9,215 bases of DNA. Origin: Gammaproteobacteria bacterium. GTDB taxonomy: Bacteria; Pseudomonadota; Gammaproteobacteria; HK1. Where the stretch lies: contig JAJECB010000277.1 of the NCBI GenBank assembly GCA_022822245.1, positions 1 through 9,215 on the forward strand. Reading direction: 5' to 3'. Below, piece after piece: positions 1 to 6,302 of the stretch (position 1 is its first letter; each line of letters opens with the position of its first letter). The notes below the pieces were generated by a model. The model saw only the letters and a list, made by a program, of their open reading frames with translations, was not told where the DNA came from and ran no database searches. The position numbers and the translations under genes are program-made.

Positions 1-1
1 C

Positions 2-350
2 GTCGCGGTGGGACCGCCGCCCGGGGCGCCGGCCTGGGGCGCGACGTTCGTGCTGACTTTCCTCCTCTCGGCGCTCGGCATCGCCATCGTGGCGGTCGTC
101 ATGGGACGGTGAATCGCGAAGCCGATGCGCGGCCTCGCGCACGCCGCCGGGCGTTTCGGCCGTGGCGAAGCGGTGGAGGACCTGCCCGAGGCCGGTCCGG
201 TGGAGACCCGGGAGACGGTGCGCGCGTTCAACCTGATGCGCGGCCGGCTCGACCGCTACGTCCGCGACCGCACGGCCATGCTGGCGGCGGTCTCGCACGA
301 TCTCAGGACCCCGATCACGAGCCTGCGGCTGCACGCCGAGTTCGTCGAGG
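2..350 (+). pseudogene. Broken sensor histidine kinase (EnvZ-like), 5' end outside window
   Basis: Frame 2 reads a hydrophobic segment of about 22 residues (nt 35-103), then an in-frame TGA at 110-112. The same frame then continues with HAMP-like sequence (PMRGLAHAAGRFGRGE) and a HisKA dimerisation motif (SHDLRTPITSLRLHAEF); the phosphoacceptor His codon is at 296-298. Kinase similarity stops near nt 350, and no N/G1/G2 ATP-binding boxes follow in any frame. The family is a membrane-bound two-component sensor kinase whose HisKA domain is followed by a HATPase domain of more than 100 residues. The gene therefore carries at least two lesions, a nonsense codon between the membrane segment and HAMP and loss of the catalytic domain, and is probably dead. 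An ATG at 125 could restart translation but would yield only a soluble HAMP-HisKA fragment. It probably marks the edge of older chromosome next to inserted cargo. Confidence 0.8.
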
Positions 351-698
351 CCGTGCGGACGAAGCGCAACGCTGGCGAGCGCGGCGCGCCGAAACCGTGC
401 TCGCGGCCACTGCCGGAAGACCGGCACGCCGCAGCCGCCGCTTGGGTCGGCAGCGTAAGGCGTCATTGGGCACTCTCGCAGCATTTGCTGCGGCTCCGCC
501 CGTCTCGCGTAGCGAGGCAGCGGATCGCCCATCAGCACTTAGCTACCCCACGCCCGCCCTGGGGCTGCGCGATGCGGCGCCGGGGCGCGGTCGATCATGT
601 GTTGCGCCCGCGCGACTTGTCTCGATGCCCTGTCGGGCCGGGTCGCGCGCGGATGTCGCAGAGAGCCGCGGAAGGAGGTGGCGGCTTGGCCGCAGACG
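351..698. other. Non-coding or degenerate stretch between kinase relic and membrane protein gene
   Basis: No convincing gene is visible. The kinase frame stays open but turns into Arg/Pro/Ala-rich sequence without recognisable domains, as expected of spurious frames in GC-rich DNA. Two adjacent short hairpins lie at 477-516 (listed separately). No tRNA, CRISPR repeat or clear terminator was seen. The stretch probably records deletion or insertion events that removed the 3' part of the kinase gene. Confidence 0.55.
477..516. repeat. Two adjacent small hairpins
   Basis: CGCAGCA-TT-TGCTGCG at 477-492 is a perfect 7-bp inverted repeat around a 2-base centre. CTCGC-GTA-GCGAG at 504-516 is a perfect 5-bp stem with a 3-nt loop. 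TGGGC (near 463) and GCCCA (near 528) flank them and could close an outer stem, giving a branched fold. There is no adjacent T-run, so an intrinsic terminator is unlikely. The function is unknown; a mobile-element end or REP-like sequence is possible. Confidence 0.45.
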
Positions 699-1778
699 TC
701 ATTCATTCTTCGGGGCGTCCGGCGGCCCCGGGTTGCGGCCTCTATTGCCGACCACGGCATCGCTTGCCTGCCGGAGCTTTATCAGGATCGACTCCGACGC
801 AAACCCCGACGCGAATCCGATCAGCACGGCCGCCGTCATCGTGTCCGGCTCGAACGCCGCGAAGGCGGTGATGGCGATCAGCGGGGCCGCCAGCACCTGC
901 ATGATCTGAAACACTACCCGTTCCCGGGCTTCGATGGCGCAAATCGCCTGCTCTGTGTCCTTCTGGTCGGTGCTCGCCGCAGCCCGGCGCTGGATCTCGG
1001 GCACCCGGCGGCTCATCCCGACTGCGCCCCCGAACACCGCGAGCAGGACCACGTAGAGCGGTACGACCAGACCCCGGCTCAGTTCGGAGCGGTCCCGGGC
1101 CGCGCCCCGCTCGCGCAGGACTGCGGCCATGCCTTCGGCAGTGGCCGCCTCGCCGGTCTGGCATGCGCCCTGCAGGACCGCCACCAATGCCGCGCCGTCC
1201 GGGCGTCCCAGCGCCTCGAACTTGCTGCCCAACGATGACCATCCTTCCGGGGCCGTGCACGCGGCCTGCGCCTCGTCGGCCAACTCTGCCAGGGCGTGCT
1301 CGTCGATGGCTTCCGCGTGGATCGACCGGCTGCCGATCTGGAGTAGCCACTGCTGGCCGCTGCCGTCGCCGTCGCAGCGGGTCAGTTCGCTGCCGTACCC
1401 GTCCTCGGCCCGCTGGCAGCCATCGGCCACCCCTGCCCAGGTCTCGACCGACGTGAGAAAGTCCTTCGGCGCGACGAACGGGGATAGCGACGCCAGAAAC
1501 GCGATCCCCAAGAATCCGTAGGCGTACCGGAATATCCAGCGCAGTTCCGCCGAAACCATATCATCGGTGGGCGGCAGATCCCGCGTGAAGCAGTGCCCGA
1601 AGTGCAGGGCGATCGCCAGTACGGCGAGCGTCAGCAGCACGGGCACGGACTTCGGGCCGCCCTCCGGCAAGCCTTGCACGGCTAGGACGTAGAGCCCCAC
1701 CGCCGCGATGACCGTCCACAACACGCCCGAGCGATGATGGGAAAGCCAGGCTGCGGCCTTTTCCAGCGATTCCTTCAT
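699..1778 (-). CDS. Multi-pass membrane protein of unknown function (359 aa)
   Basis: Start chosen at 1778 because AAGGA lies 7 nt upstream; a longer frame reaches 1835 but adds only Arg-rich sequence. Hydrophobic segments lie at about residues 18-35, 46-61 and 86-102, then 236-254, 292-309 and 312-329. Residues 103-235 form a large, mostly hydrophilic region with several Cys (121, 135, 174, 206), possibly extracytoplasmic. The C-terminus is a tight helical hairpin ending in IGFASGFASESILIKL. I recall similar GF-x-x-GF hairpins ending uncharacterised membrane proteins near bacterial conflict genes, but I cannot name a family. It is co-oriented with the ubiquitin-like cassette but separated from the hydrolase gene by 212 bp, so a shared transcript is uncertain. 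A membrane-acting effector is possible; that is inference only. Confidence 0.8.
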   Translation of the reverse strand: MKESLEKAAAWLSHHRSGVLWTVIAAVGLYVLAVQGLPEGGPKSVPVLLTLAVLAIALHFGHCFTRDLPPTDDMVSAELRWIFRYAYGFLGIAFLASLSPFVAPKDFLTSVETWAGVADGCQRAEDGYGSELTRCDGDGSGQQWLLQIGSRSIHAEAIDEHALAELADEAQAACTAPEGWSSLGSKFEALGRPDGAALVAVLQGACQTGEAATAEGMAAVLRERGAARDRSELSRGLVVPLYVVLLAVFGGAVGMSRRVPEIQRRAAASTDQKDTEQAICAIEARERVVFQIMQVLAAPLIAITAFAAFEPDTMTAAVLIGFASGFASESILIKLRQASDAVVGNRGRNPGPPDAPKNE

Positions 1779-1990
1779 CCCGCATTCCTTCGTACATCCA
1801 GAGCAACCCGTCGCTGCCCGGCGGCGTCTTCGCACGCGGCCACCCGGCGCCGAGCCCCAGCCGTTCCGTCACGGTATCCCTTGGGGTCTGGTCGGTCGGC
1901 GGCGCACCGAGGTCAATCCACACAGCATCCTGTCAAGGCGGCCGGTCGCACGCAAGTCCTCGGCATGCCCCCCGGCATGCCTCGGCTTCG
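1779..1990. other. Intergenic gap between membrane protein and hydrolase genes
   Basis: No gene is supported here; the open frames are short and Arg/Pro-rich. The stretch contains the paired palindromes at 1962-1981 just beyond the hydrolase stop. It should also contain the promoter of the membrane protein gene if that gene is transcribed separately; I cannot identify -35/-10 boxes confidently. Confidence 0.5.
1962..1981. repeat. Twin GGCATGCC palindromes, possible hairpin downstream of the hydrolase
   Basis: GGCATGCC occurs twice, at 1962-1969 and 1974-1981, separated by CCCC. Each copy is itself palindromic, so the pair can be read as a direct repeat or as an 8-bp stem with a 4-nt loop. 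It lies 9 bp beyond the TAA of the minus-strand hydrolase gene, where a transcript-end hairpin would fit, but no U-tract follows. A protein-binding site is the alternative. Confidence 0.5.
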
Positions 1991-2860
1991 TTATCCGCCA
2001 CTTCCGGACTCAGAGCGGCGTGCGATACGCCGCAGGTAGGCGGCCACAGGCCGAATGAAGTCGTCATCGGTCCAGTACCGGGCGTGGGCGCGCGGGTCCA
2101 GTGAGCCCGTGAAGATGTTTCCGACGTTGATCTCGTGGTCCTCGATCCGTTCGACCGTCTCCTTCTGCCCATCGTCCAGTTCGTCCTTGTGCTGTTCATA
2201 AAGCGGGCGTAGCGGCCACCCGAGTACGTCATCTCGATCGAGGTAGTTGAGCCACTTCGAGACTTCATGCAGTTCTTTGTTCACATCCCGTCCCGGGAGA
2301 TAGATCGGCTTCGCGATTGAATACGAGAGGCTGAGAAGCGGGATGTTGCAACCGAAGGTGACCATCCCGAGCAACGAATCGATTCGCTCGTAGGGGTCAG
2401 TGTCGTTACCGCCCCAGTGCTGGCGGTCCCAGACATAGTTCGACATGACGTGGGCGCCGAGTGAGTGCGCGAGCACGACTACCGGCGACATCGGCGAATC
2501 GAGACGCTGCTTCAACGCCCGAACCCCAGCGTCCACGATCTTGTGAATCTTGTGGTAAGCGGAGCTCTGCCGGGCGTCTCGATGATAGGCGAGAGCGTCG
2601 CCGAAGTTGTGCACGATGAACTCGCGCGTCGTTTGCCAGTCGAGGGGGATCCGGTCCCCGTCGGGTTCACGGGCCGATAGCATCGCGTTCCACAGCTCGG
2701 TTTCTCGGTCACGCAATGCACTCGCCCAGAGAACTTCATTCCACGCGACGGCCTTGGCGTCCGCGCGCATCCGGCGATCGATCTTGTCACGCATGCCCTT
2801 CGAGTAGCCCGCCTTCTGCGAGCCCATGCCGTGAATGACGAGTACGCCAAGTTTGGCCAT
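1991..2860 (-). CDS. Alpha/beta hydrolase, probable serine esterase or lipase-like (289 aa)
   Basis: Start chosen at 2860 (MAKLGVLVIHGMG), which places the first beta strand and oxyanion-hole HGMGSQ motif at residues 10-15, as usual for the fold. Upstream in-frame codons to 2941 add unrelated sequence. The nucleophile elbow is VVVLAHSLGAH with Ser133 in a G/A-x-S-x-G context. Asp208 or Asp211 (YLDRDDVLGWPL) and His259 (RAHARYWTDDDF) sit where the remaining triad members are expected in lipase-like hydrolases of this kind. No signal peptide or membrane segment is seen, so it is probably cytosolic. The substrate cannot be told from sequence; a lipid or ester, or a protein conjugate, are all open. 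It lies 186 bp downstream of the DUF6527-like gene on the same strand, so it may belong to the cassette or have its own promoter. The ribosome binding site is weak (AGGG-like). Confidence 0.85.
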   Translation of the reverse strand: MAKLGVLVIHGMGSQKAGYSKGMRDKIDRRMRADAKAVAWNEVLWASALRDRETELWNAMLSAREPDGDRIPLDWQTTREFIVHNFGDALAYHRDARQSSAYHKIHKIVDAGVRALKQRLDSPMSPVVVLAHSLGAHVMSNYVWDRQHWGGNDTDPYERIDSLLGMVTFGCNIPLLSLSYSIAKPIYLPGRDVNKELHEVSKWLNYLDRDDVLGWPLRPLYEQHKDELDDGQKETVERIEDHEINVGNIFTGSLDPRAHARYWTDDDFIRPVAAYLRRIARRSESGSGG

Positions 2861-3046
2861 GTCCGCAACCCTATGACGAATCACATAAACGAACCGTACC
2901 ATGCCCTCAGAGTGAGCATTGACGCTCCGAGCATTTCGCACACACTGCGCGCCTCGGCGAAAATCCTATGGCCATGCCGGCTTCGGGACACCGAGACATA
3001 CGAACTGCCAAGCGCGACTCGCGGAGGAGAGTGGCGCCGGCGATCG
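2861..3046. other. Intergenic gap between hydrolase and DUF6527-like gene
   Basis: This is a 186-bp gap with visibly lower GC in its left half than the flanking genes. No gene is supported. It probably contains the hydrolase promoter (minus strand), but no confident -35/-10 pair could be assigned. No terminator hairpin with a T-run was seen after the DUF6527-like stop. Confidence 0.45.
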
Positions 3047-3463
3047 CTAGCGTCGGCGACGGCGCTGAATGGGATTGGGCCCGGAATCCGGTCCGCGACC
3101 GGTGGACGAGTGTAGTGCGTCGGAGAGTTGGCTTGACCATACGATACGGCCCCGCCGCAGGAAGAAGTGGCTGCGGCAGCCCCGTGTTCGCCAAACGGAG
3201 GGCCGAAGAGAGACGGAACCGCTGAAGTGGCGTACGGCCCGCCAGCTCGGCTTGTCGTCGGGGAGCAAGCTGAGTTGGATGGTGGTTTCGCACCCGCACG
3301 GACAGAGCAATGCGGCCGACCAGGGGCAATCGTCGTCGCCGACGAGATAGAGCCGCTCCGGGGCGAGGACATCGGGCAGATCGTCGACAGTGAGGGTGGC
3401 GAACCCCGGGCGTAGCCCCGAGCGCTCGACAAGGCGCCACCAGAGCCGCAAGAGAGATCTCAA
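3047..3463 (-). CDS. DUF6527-like putative metal-binding protein of the Ubl cassette (138 aa)
   Basis: Translation probably begins at the TTG at 3463, which overlaps the upstream stop in a TTGA arrangement (4-nt overlap) and has AAGGAGG four bases upstream; there is no ATG at the domain start. The protein opens with a basic/aromatic helix (LLRLWWRLVER). It then shows a CPCGC cluster (Cys54, 56, 58), a PSW strand, LRPSVWR and GCRSHFFLRRGRIVW (Cys96, His99). These Cys/His pairs suggest a zinc-ribbon-like site. The pattern matches my memory of DUF6527, a small family found beside bacterial ubiquitin-like E1/E2/JAB genes. Its biochemical role is not established to my knowledge; a substrate- or E3-like adaptor is conceivable, purely as inference. 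The last ~30 residues are low-complexity and end in an Arg run. Translational coupling to the JAB-E1 gene is likely. Confidence 0.8.
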   Translation of the reverse strand: MRSLLRLWWRLVERSGLRPGFATLTVDDLPDVLAPERLYLVGDDDCPWSAALLCPCGCETTIQLSLLPDDKPSWRAVRHFSGSVSLRPSVWRTRGCRSHFFLRRGRIVWSSQLSDALHSSTGRGPDSGPNPIQRRRRR

Positions 3464-4857
3464 GCGGCCTCCTTGGCAAGGCTGAGCTCGGCCCAGTCGA
3501 GAAGCGGCGAAACATCGCCCCGCCCGACGTGGCGGGCGAGGACGGGACAAGGTTCGCCGTCGTCCTCGTGCTCGTAGATGCCATGACTGAGGCTCAAGCG
3601 GTGGATGGCGTAGTCCGCGTTGGGATCGAGCCGGAATGGGTGCAACCGGGCCAGTAACTCGTTGACCGCGAGACTCGCAAGCAGCGAGTTGAGCTGGACG
3701 ACGGCGGGACGATCCTCCTGGACCCCCCGGATGTAGCCATCGTCGAGCTGGGAGCGGTAGGCCGTGGGGTCGGTTCGGTGGAGGCCCGCGGCGCGAACCT
3801 GGTCCATCGTGTAGACGCGACGGCTGAGGAGGCTCGACCCGCCGGGTTGAAGGTAATGGACGGTACCGCAAACCTGGTCGACGCAGCCGCAGCCGTCGGC
3901 CTCGAGTTTAACGCCGACATCGAAGTACGGGACGAGATAGAACGTGGCCAGCTTGTTCAGAAGGTGGCGGCCGTCGATGGAGTCCATGCAGCCGAAGACG
4001 ACGTCGCAGCCGGCAACGGCGCGGACGGCGACGGGATCGAACAGCGTGCGCGGATGGGTGTGGACGACGGTGCCGAGGCCCATGGCCCGGATTGCGCGGG
4101 CAGCGACATCGACTTTGAGGTGGCCTTTCCGGGCGTCGTCGATGGTGGCGTTCAGGATGCGATTGAGGTTTTTCTCCTCGACGCGGTCGGGGTCGACGAG
4201 CACGAGCTCGCCGACGCAGTTGCGGGCGAGCTGCTCGATCAGGGGACTGCCGGTGCCGGAACATCCGACCACGGCGATGCGGAGGCGGCGGAGGCGGTCA
4301 TACGTGCCGGCGCCGAAGGTCTGAGCCACGCGGCGCGCGAATTCGGGAACGCAGGCAACGTCCGCGGCGGACGGCCAGAACAACAGATCGTCGCCGACGA
4401 CGTTGACCGACGATAAAGAGTGGAACGCGCCTCGGCTGTCGACCAGCCTGCCGATCATGCGCCCGTCCGGGTACGCGATGGCGCTTCCGTGAGGGCCGCC
4501 GTCGGTCCACGTGTGAACCGAGGGAAAGAGTGCGCGGTCAGCGCGATCGTCGAGGGTGGAAAAAGGGGATTCGCGCCCATGACCGTGGATCTTGAGCACG
4601 GCGAGCCCCCGCCGCCGCGCCTTCTCGAGGAGCGGCGGAAGGACGTGGGTGGGCCAGGTAACGCGGTCAGGTCGTCGGTCGGTGCAGGTTTCGTAGGGGA
4701 TCGGCGTAATCTCTCGCACGAGCAGGCGAAGCCGCTCGTCGCCGCGCCGCAGGCCGCACAGGGCGATGGCCACCGCTTCGCAGCCGTCGGGCGGAAAGAG
4801 GTGCGCCAGGAGGTCGGCGTGCTGGCTCCGGGTCAGCGTGAGTGAGGCGGTCTGCAC
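3460..4857 (-). CDS. JAB (JAMM) peptidase - ThiF/E1 adenylyltransferase fusion (465 aa)
   Basis: Residues 1-160 form a JAB/MPN metallopeptidase domain with a full JAMM set: Glu27, His91-x-His93 (KIHGHG), Ser100 and Asp103. Residues 180-400 form an E1/ThiF Rossmann domain: VVGCSGTGS nucleotide loop (198-204), DPD acidic pair (222-224), KNLNR (229-233) and FGCMDSIDGR (288-297). The family adenylates the C-terminus of a ubiquitin-like protein and passes it to an E2; JAB domains process or remove it. The usual crossover-loop motif P-C-L-L-C appears here as S-S-L-L-S (341-345), so the normal thioester Cys looks replaced by Ser. The start is GTG at 4857 with AGAAGGG upstream, 4 nt after the stop of the Ubl-E2 gene; the 3' end overlaps the DUF6527-like gene by 4 nt. 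It is the central enzyme of the cassette. Confidence 0.93.
   Translation of the reverse strand: MQTASLTLTRSQHADLLAHLFPPDGCEAVAIALCGLRRGDERLRLLVREITPIPYETCTDRRPDRVTWPTHVLPPLLEKARRRGLAVLKIHGHGRESPFSTLDDRADRALFPSVHTWTDGGPHGSAIAYPDGRMIGRLVDSRGAFHSLSSVNVVGDDLLFWPSAADVACVPEFARRVAQTFGAGTYDRLRRLRIAVVGCSGTGSPLIEQLARNCVGELVLVDPDRVEEKNLNRILNATIDDARKGHLKVDVAARAIRAMGLGTVVHTHPRTLFDPVAVRAVAGCDVVFGCMDSIDGRHLLNKLATFYLVPYFDVGVKLEADGCGCVDQVCGTVHYLQPGGSSLLSRRVYTMDQVRAAGLHRTDPTAYRSQLDDGYIRGVQEDRPAVVQLNSLLASLAVNELLARLHPFRLDPNADYAIHRLSLSHGIYEHEDDGEPCPVLARHVGRGDVSPLLDWAELSLAKEAA
3468..3474 (-). promoter_or_regulatory. Strong ribosome binding site for the TTG-started DUF6527-like gene
   Basis: On the minus strand AAGGAGG lies inside the last codons of the JAB-E1 gene, four bases before the TTG at 3463. 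It decides the non-ATG start and supports coupled translation. Confidence 0.75.
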
Positions 4858-4861
4858 GGCG

Positions 4862-5539
4862 TCAGCCCTTCTGCAGTTCGCGCACGAACCAGTGCTTCAC
4901 GAGGGCGAAGTGGGTGGCCAGATTGTCGACGCCTGGCCGCCAGGGGTTGGCGGGCGTGCGATGCCGGCTCCATCGCTGCCACTGTTTGCCATCGAATGCT
5001 TCGGGGCACGTGGCGCCAATCGGGACGCCATCCACGCGTTGGAGCTCGGGGTGCACGTAGACCATGTCGATCTGAGTGTCCGGATATCCGGACTCGATGC
5101 GCACGTTGACATCCACGGCGCGATGGTTATAGCCCGGCGGTACGGGGAAGCCGTAGAGCACGACTCGCAGAACGCCGGCCGCGGCGACGAGCTCGTACTT
5201 GTGCGGCGCGTTGGCAAGCCAGCAGAGATCGTCCTCGGGAAGGGCGAACTCGCGGCGCGCCCCGAATCCTTCGGTCTGGTCGAGTGGAAGGGTCAGGAAG
5301 CGTTCCACGCCCGGGCGGCTCAGGTCGACCTTCTCGTCGAGGCCGATGCGCTCGGGCTGGCCGCCCTTGATCTTGCGGTAGATGGCGAAGTGCTCGGCCG
5401 GTTTCTTGTCCGCAAGCTGCAAGAGCTCGCGGCCCGTCATCCGGGGCGAGGGGGCTTTGAAATAGTCCTTGTCGATCTGGACCACGTTGTCTTTGTCGGG
5501 GACGTCGATGGGGATGGGGTCGTGATGGTCGTCGGCCAT
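4862..5539 (-). CDS. Ubiquitin-like (Multi_ubiq) - E2-like (Prok-E2_E) fusion protein (225 aa)
   Basis: Start chosen at 5539 (MADDHHD), preceded by GAAGGAG about 9 nt upstream; the frame stays open to 5665 without domain content. Residues ~19-87 match the bacterial multiubiquitin domain pattern: DYFKAP, MTGRELLQLA, the GG-x-PERIG turn, and VDL-x-x-PGVERFLTLP at the end. Residues ~97-223 match the Prok-E2_E pattern: ALPEDD, VVLYGFPVPPGYNHR, DTQIDMVYVHPEL, WQRWSRHR, and WRPGVDNLATH followed by a closing helix. Only Cys106 and Cys178 (IGATCPEAF) are present; Cys178 is the likelier active-site candidate. In this system the Ubl would be activated by E1 and transferred through the E2. Unusually, there is a single Ubl, fused directly to the E2, without a free Gly-Gly terminus. 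It is the first gene of the cassette and transcribed divergently from the sigma factor gene. Confidence 0.9.
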   Translation of the reverse strand: MADDHHDPIPIDVPDKDNVVQIDKDYFKAPSPRMTGRELLQLADKKPAEHFAIYRKIKGGQPERIGLDEKVDLSRPGVERFLTLPLDQTEGFGARREFALPEDDLCWLANAPHKYELVAAAGVLRVVLYGFPVPPGYNHRAVDVNVRIESGYPDTQIDMVYVHPELQRVDGVPIGATCPEAFDGKQWQRWSRHRTPANPWRPGVDNLATHFALVKHWFVRELQKG

Positions 5540-5601
5540 GCGGGCGGCTCCTTCGGTTGGTGGCAGAGTCTGTACACCCTTATGCTGTCGAGCGCGGGAC
5601 A

Positions 5602-5645
5602 TGCGGACACGCGCCGGCACATCCGCGGTGGCGGTGATGTCCGCA
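5602..5645. repeat. Inverted repeat TGCGGACA / TGTCCGCA in the divergent region
   Basis: Perfect 8-bp arms at 5602-5609 and 5638-5645 flank a 28-bp spacer that also holds a partial copy (ATCCGC). It could be a dimeric operator. If the sigma gene started at the upstream ATG (5637), the right arm would lie at its first codons. Confidence 0.45.
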
Positions 5646-5661
5646 AGCGCGGTGCTGGTGA

Positions 5662-5677
5662 GCATTAGGGCATTAGG
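5662..5677. repeat. Tandem octamer GCATTAGG x2
   Basis: Two exact, contiguous copies (5662-5669, 5670-5677) lie 22 bp before the chosen sigma-factor start. They are AT-richer than the surroundings. A regulator or sigma recognition element is possible; slippage is the plain alternative. Confidence 0.5.
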
Positions 5678-5699
5678 AAAGATCGGCGGAGCCGACTGG

Positions 5700-6284
5700 A
5701 TGAATGTGGTGCGACGGGAAACGGCGAGTGTGGTGCAACGGGAAATCGCGACCCGGGAAGAGTGCGCGGAGGCGTTGCGCCAACTGTCCGACGAGGACTA
5801 CGAGCGGCTGGAGAAGATTGCGCGACTGCGGGTGATCGGGCTGCACGCGGTGGAATGGCGCGAGCTCCTTCACGATGCCATCGCGAGGCTGCTTGACGGA
5901 AGGCGGCAATGGCCCCGGGACGTTCCCTTGGTGGTGTTTCTCCGCGAGACGATGCGGAGCATCGCCAGCGACCACTGGCGCCGGCTGGAGAGGCCGGTGG
6001 TCGTGGCGGAGTCGGAGATGGGTGCGGACGGCGAAGCGGACGGTGGACAAGTTGCGGCCGCCGTGGACGAGACGGCGCAGCCGGAACGACGCGCTTCCGC
6101 CGAGGAGACGATCAGGCGAGTCGAGGACGCGTTCGAGGGCGACGGCGAGGCCCTGCGCGTGCTGGCTGCGATGGCGAGTGGCCAGTCGCCAAGGGAGACT
6201 CAGGAGGAGATCGGCATAGACGAGACACGATACGCGAGCACGCTGCGGCGGATACGTCGGCGGCTGCGGCGCGAGTTTCATTGA
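5700..6284 (+). CDS. Sigma-70-family RNA polymerase sigma factor, short two-domain type (194 aa)
   Basis: Residues ~22-95 fit a sigma region 2: a helix with LSDEDYERLEKIARLR, then WRELLHDAIARLLDG and VVFLRETMRSIASDHWRR. A Glu/Ala-rich linker (100-135) follows. Residues ~136-192 fit region 4, with a helix-turn-helix (SPRETQEEIGIDETRYASTL) and a basic end. The length is typical of ECF-like factors, which direct RNA polymerase to a small set of promoters. Start at ATG 5700 is tentative: an alternative ATG at 5637 and GTG codons at 5706 and 5730 are in frame, and the ribosome site (CGGAG) is only fair. The first codons contain a 24-bp tandem duplication (VVRRETAS/VVQREIAT). It leads the plus-strand operon, so it may control this operon or the divergent Ubl genes. 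No anti-sigma factor with a membrane segment follows. Confidence 0.82.
   Translation: MNVVRRETASVVQREIATREECAEALRQLSDEDYERLEKIARLRVIGLHAVEWRELLHDAIARLLDGRRQWPRDVPLVVFLRETMRSIASDHWRRLERPVVVAESEMGADGEADGGQVAAAVDETAQPERRASAEETIRRVEDAFEGDGEALRVLAAMASGQSPRETQEEIGIDETRYASTLRRIRRRLRREFH
5705..5752 (+). repeat. 24-bp imperfect tandem duplication at the start of the sigma gene
   Basis: The 24-mer starting TGTGGTGCGACGGGAAA at 5705 is repeated from 5729 with only a few differences, encoding VVRRETAS then VVQREIAT. The frame is preserved. It lies in the N-terminal extension, outside sigma region 2, so it may be a neutral duplication or indicate that the true start is downstream. Confidence 0.6.
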
Positions 6285-6286
6285 TT

Positions 6287-6298
6287 AGGAGGAGGTGA
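6287..6298 (+). promoter_or_regulatory. Near-consensus ribosome binding site for small gene A
   Basis: AGGAGGAGGTGA lies just after the sigma-factor stop and four bases before the ATG at 6303. It is the best match to the 16S anti-Shine-Dalgarno sequence in the window and suggests small protein A is made at higher levels than its neighbours. Confidence 0.75.
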
Positions 6299-6302
6299 AC
6301 GG

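Larger units (their letters stand above)
5540..5699. promoter_or_regulatory. Divergent control region between Ubl cassette and sigma/protease cassette
   Basis: This 160-bp region must carry the promoters for both blocks. It contains a perfect 8-bp inverted repeat, TGCGGACA at 5602-5609 and TGTCCGCA at 5638-5645, about 28 bp apart, and a tandem GCATTAGG at 5662-5677. No convincing consensus -35/-10 pair was found on either strand, which fits control by a non-housekeeping sigma factor, possibly the one encoded next door; that is inference. Confidence 0.55.

Noticed and set aside
109..909. Long plus-strand open frames through 109-909 and 125-871
   Set aside because: Only the first ~75 codons from 125 have kinase character; the rest is Arg/Pro/Ala-rich and overlaps the end of the membrane protein gene on the other strand.
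3778..4416. Plus-strand frame of 212 codons with acidic, Val/Ala/Asp-rich product
   Set aside because: It lies antisense to the E1 domain, whose motifs are unmistakable on the minus strand.
3460..5539. A type II CBASS or a canonical Bil operon
   Set aside because: No cyclase (CD-NTase) or CBASS effector is present. The domain set (Multi_ubiq-E2 fusion, JAB-E1 fusion, DUF6527-like protein) differs from the separate-gene BilABCD arrangement.
4766..5668. Plus-strand frame of 300 codons opposite the Ubl-E2 gene
   Set aside because: It is an antisense shadow; the minus strand carries Multi_ubiq and Prok-E2_E patterns with correct starts and coupling.
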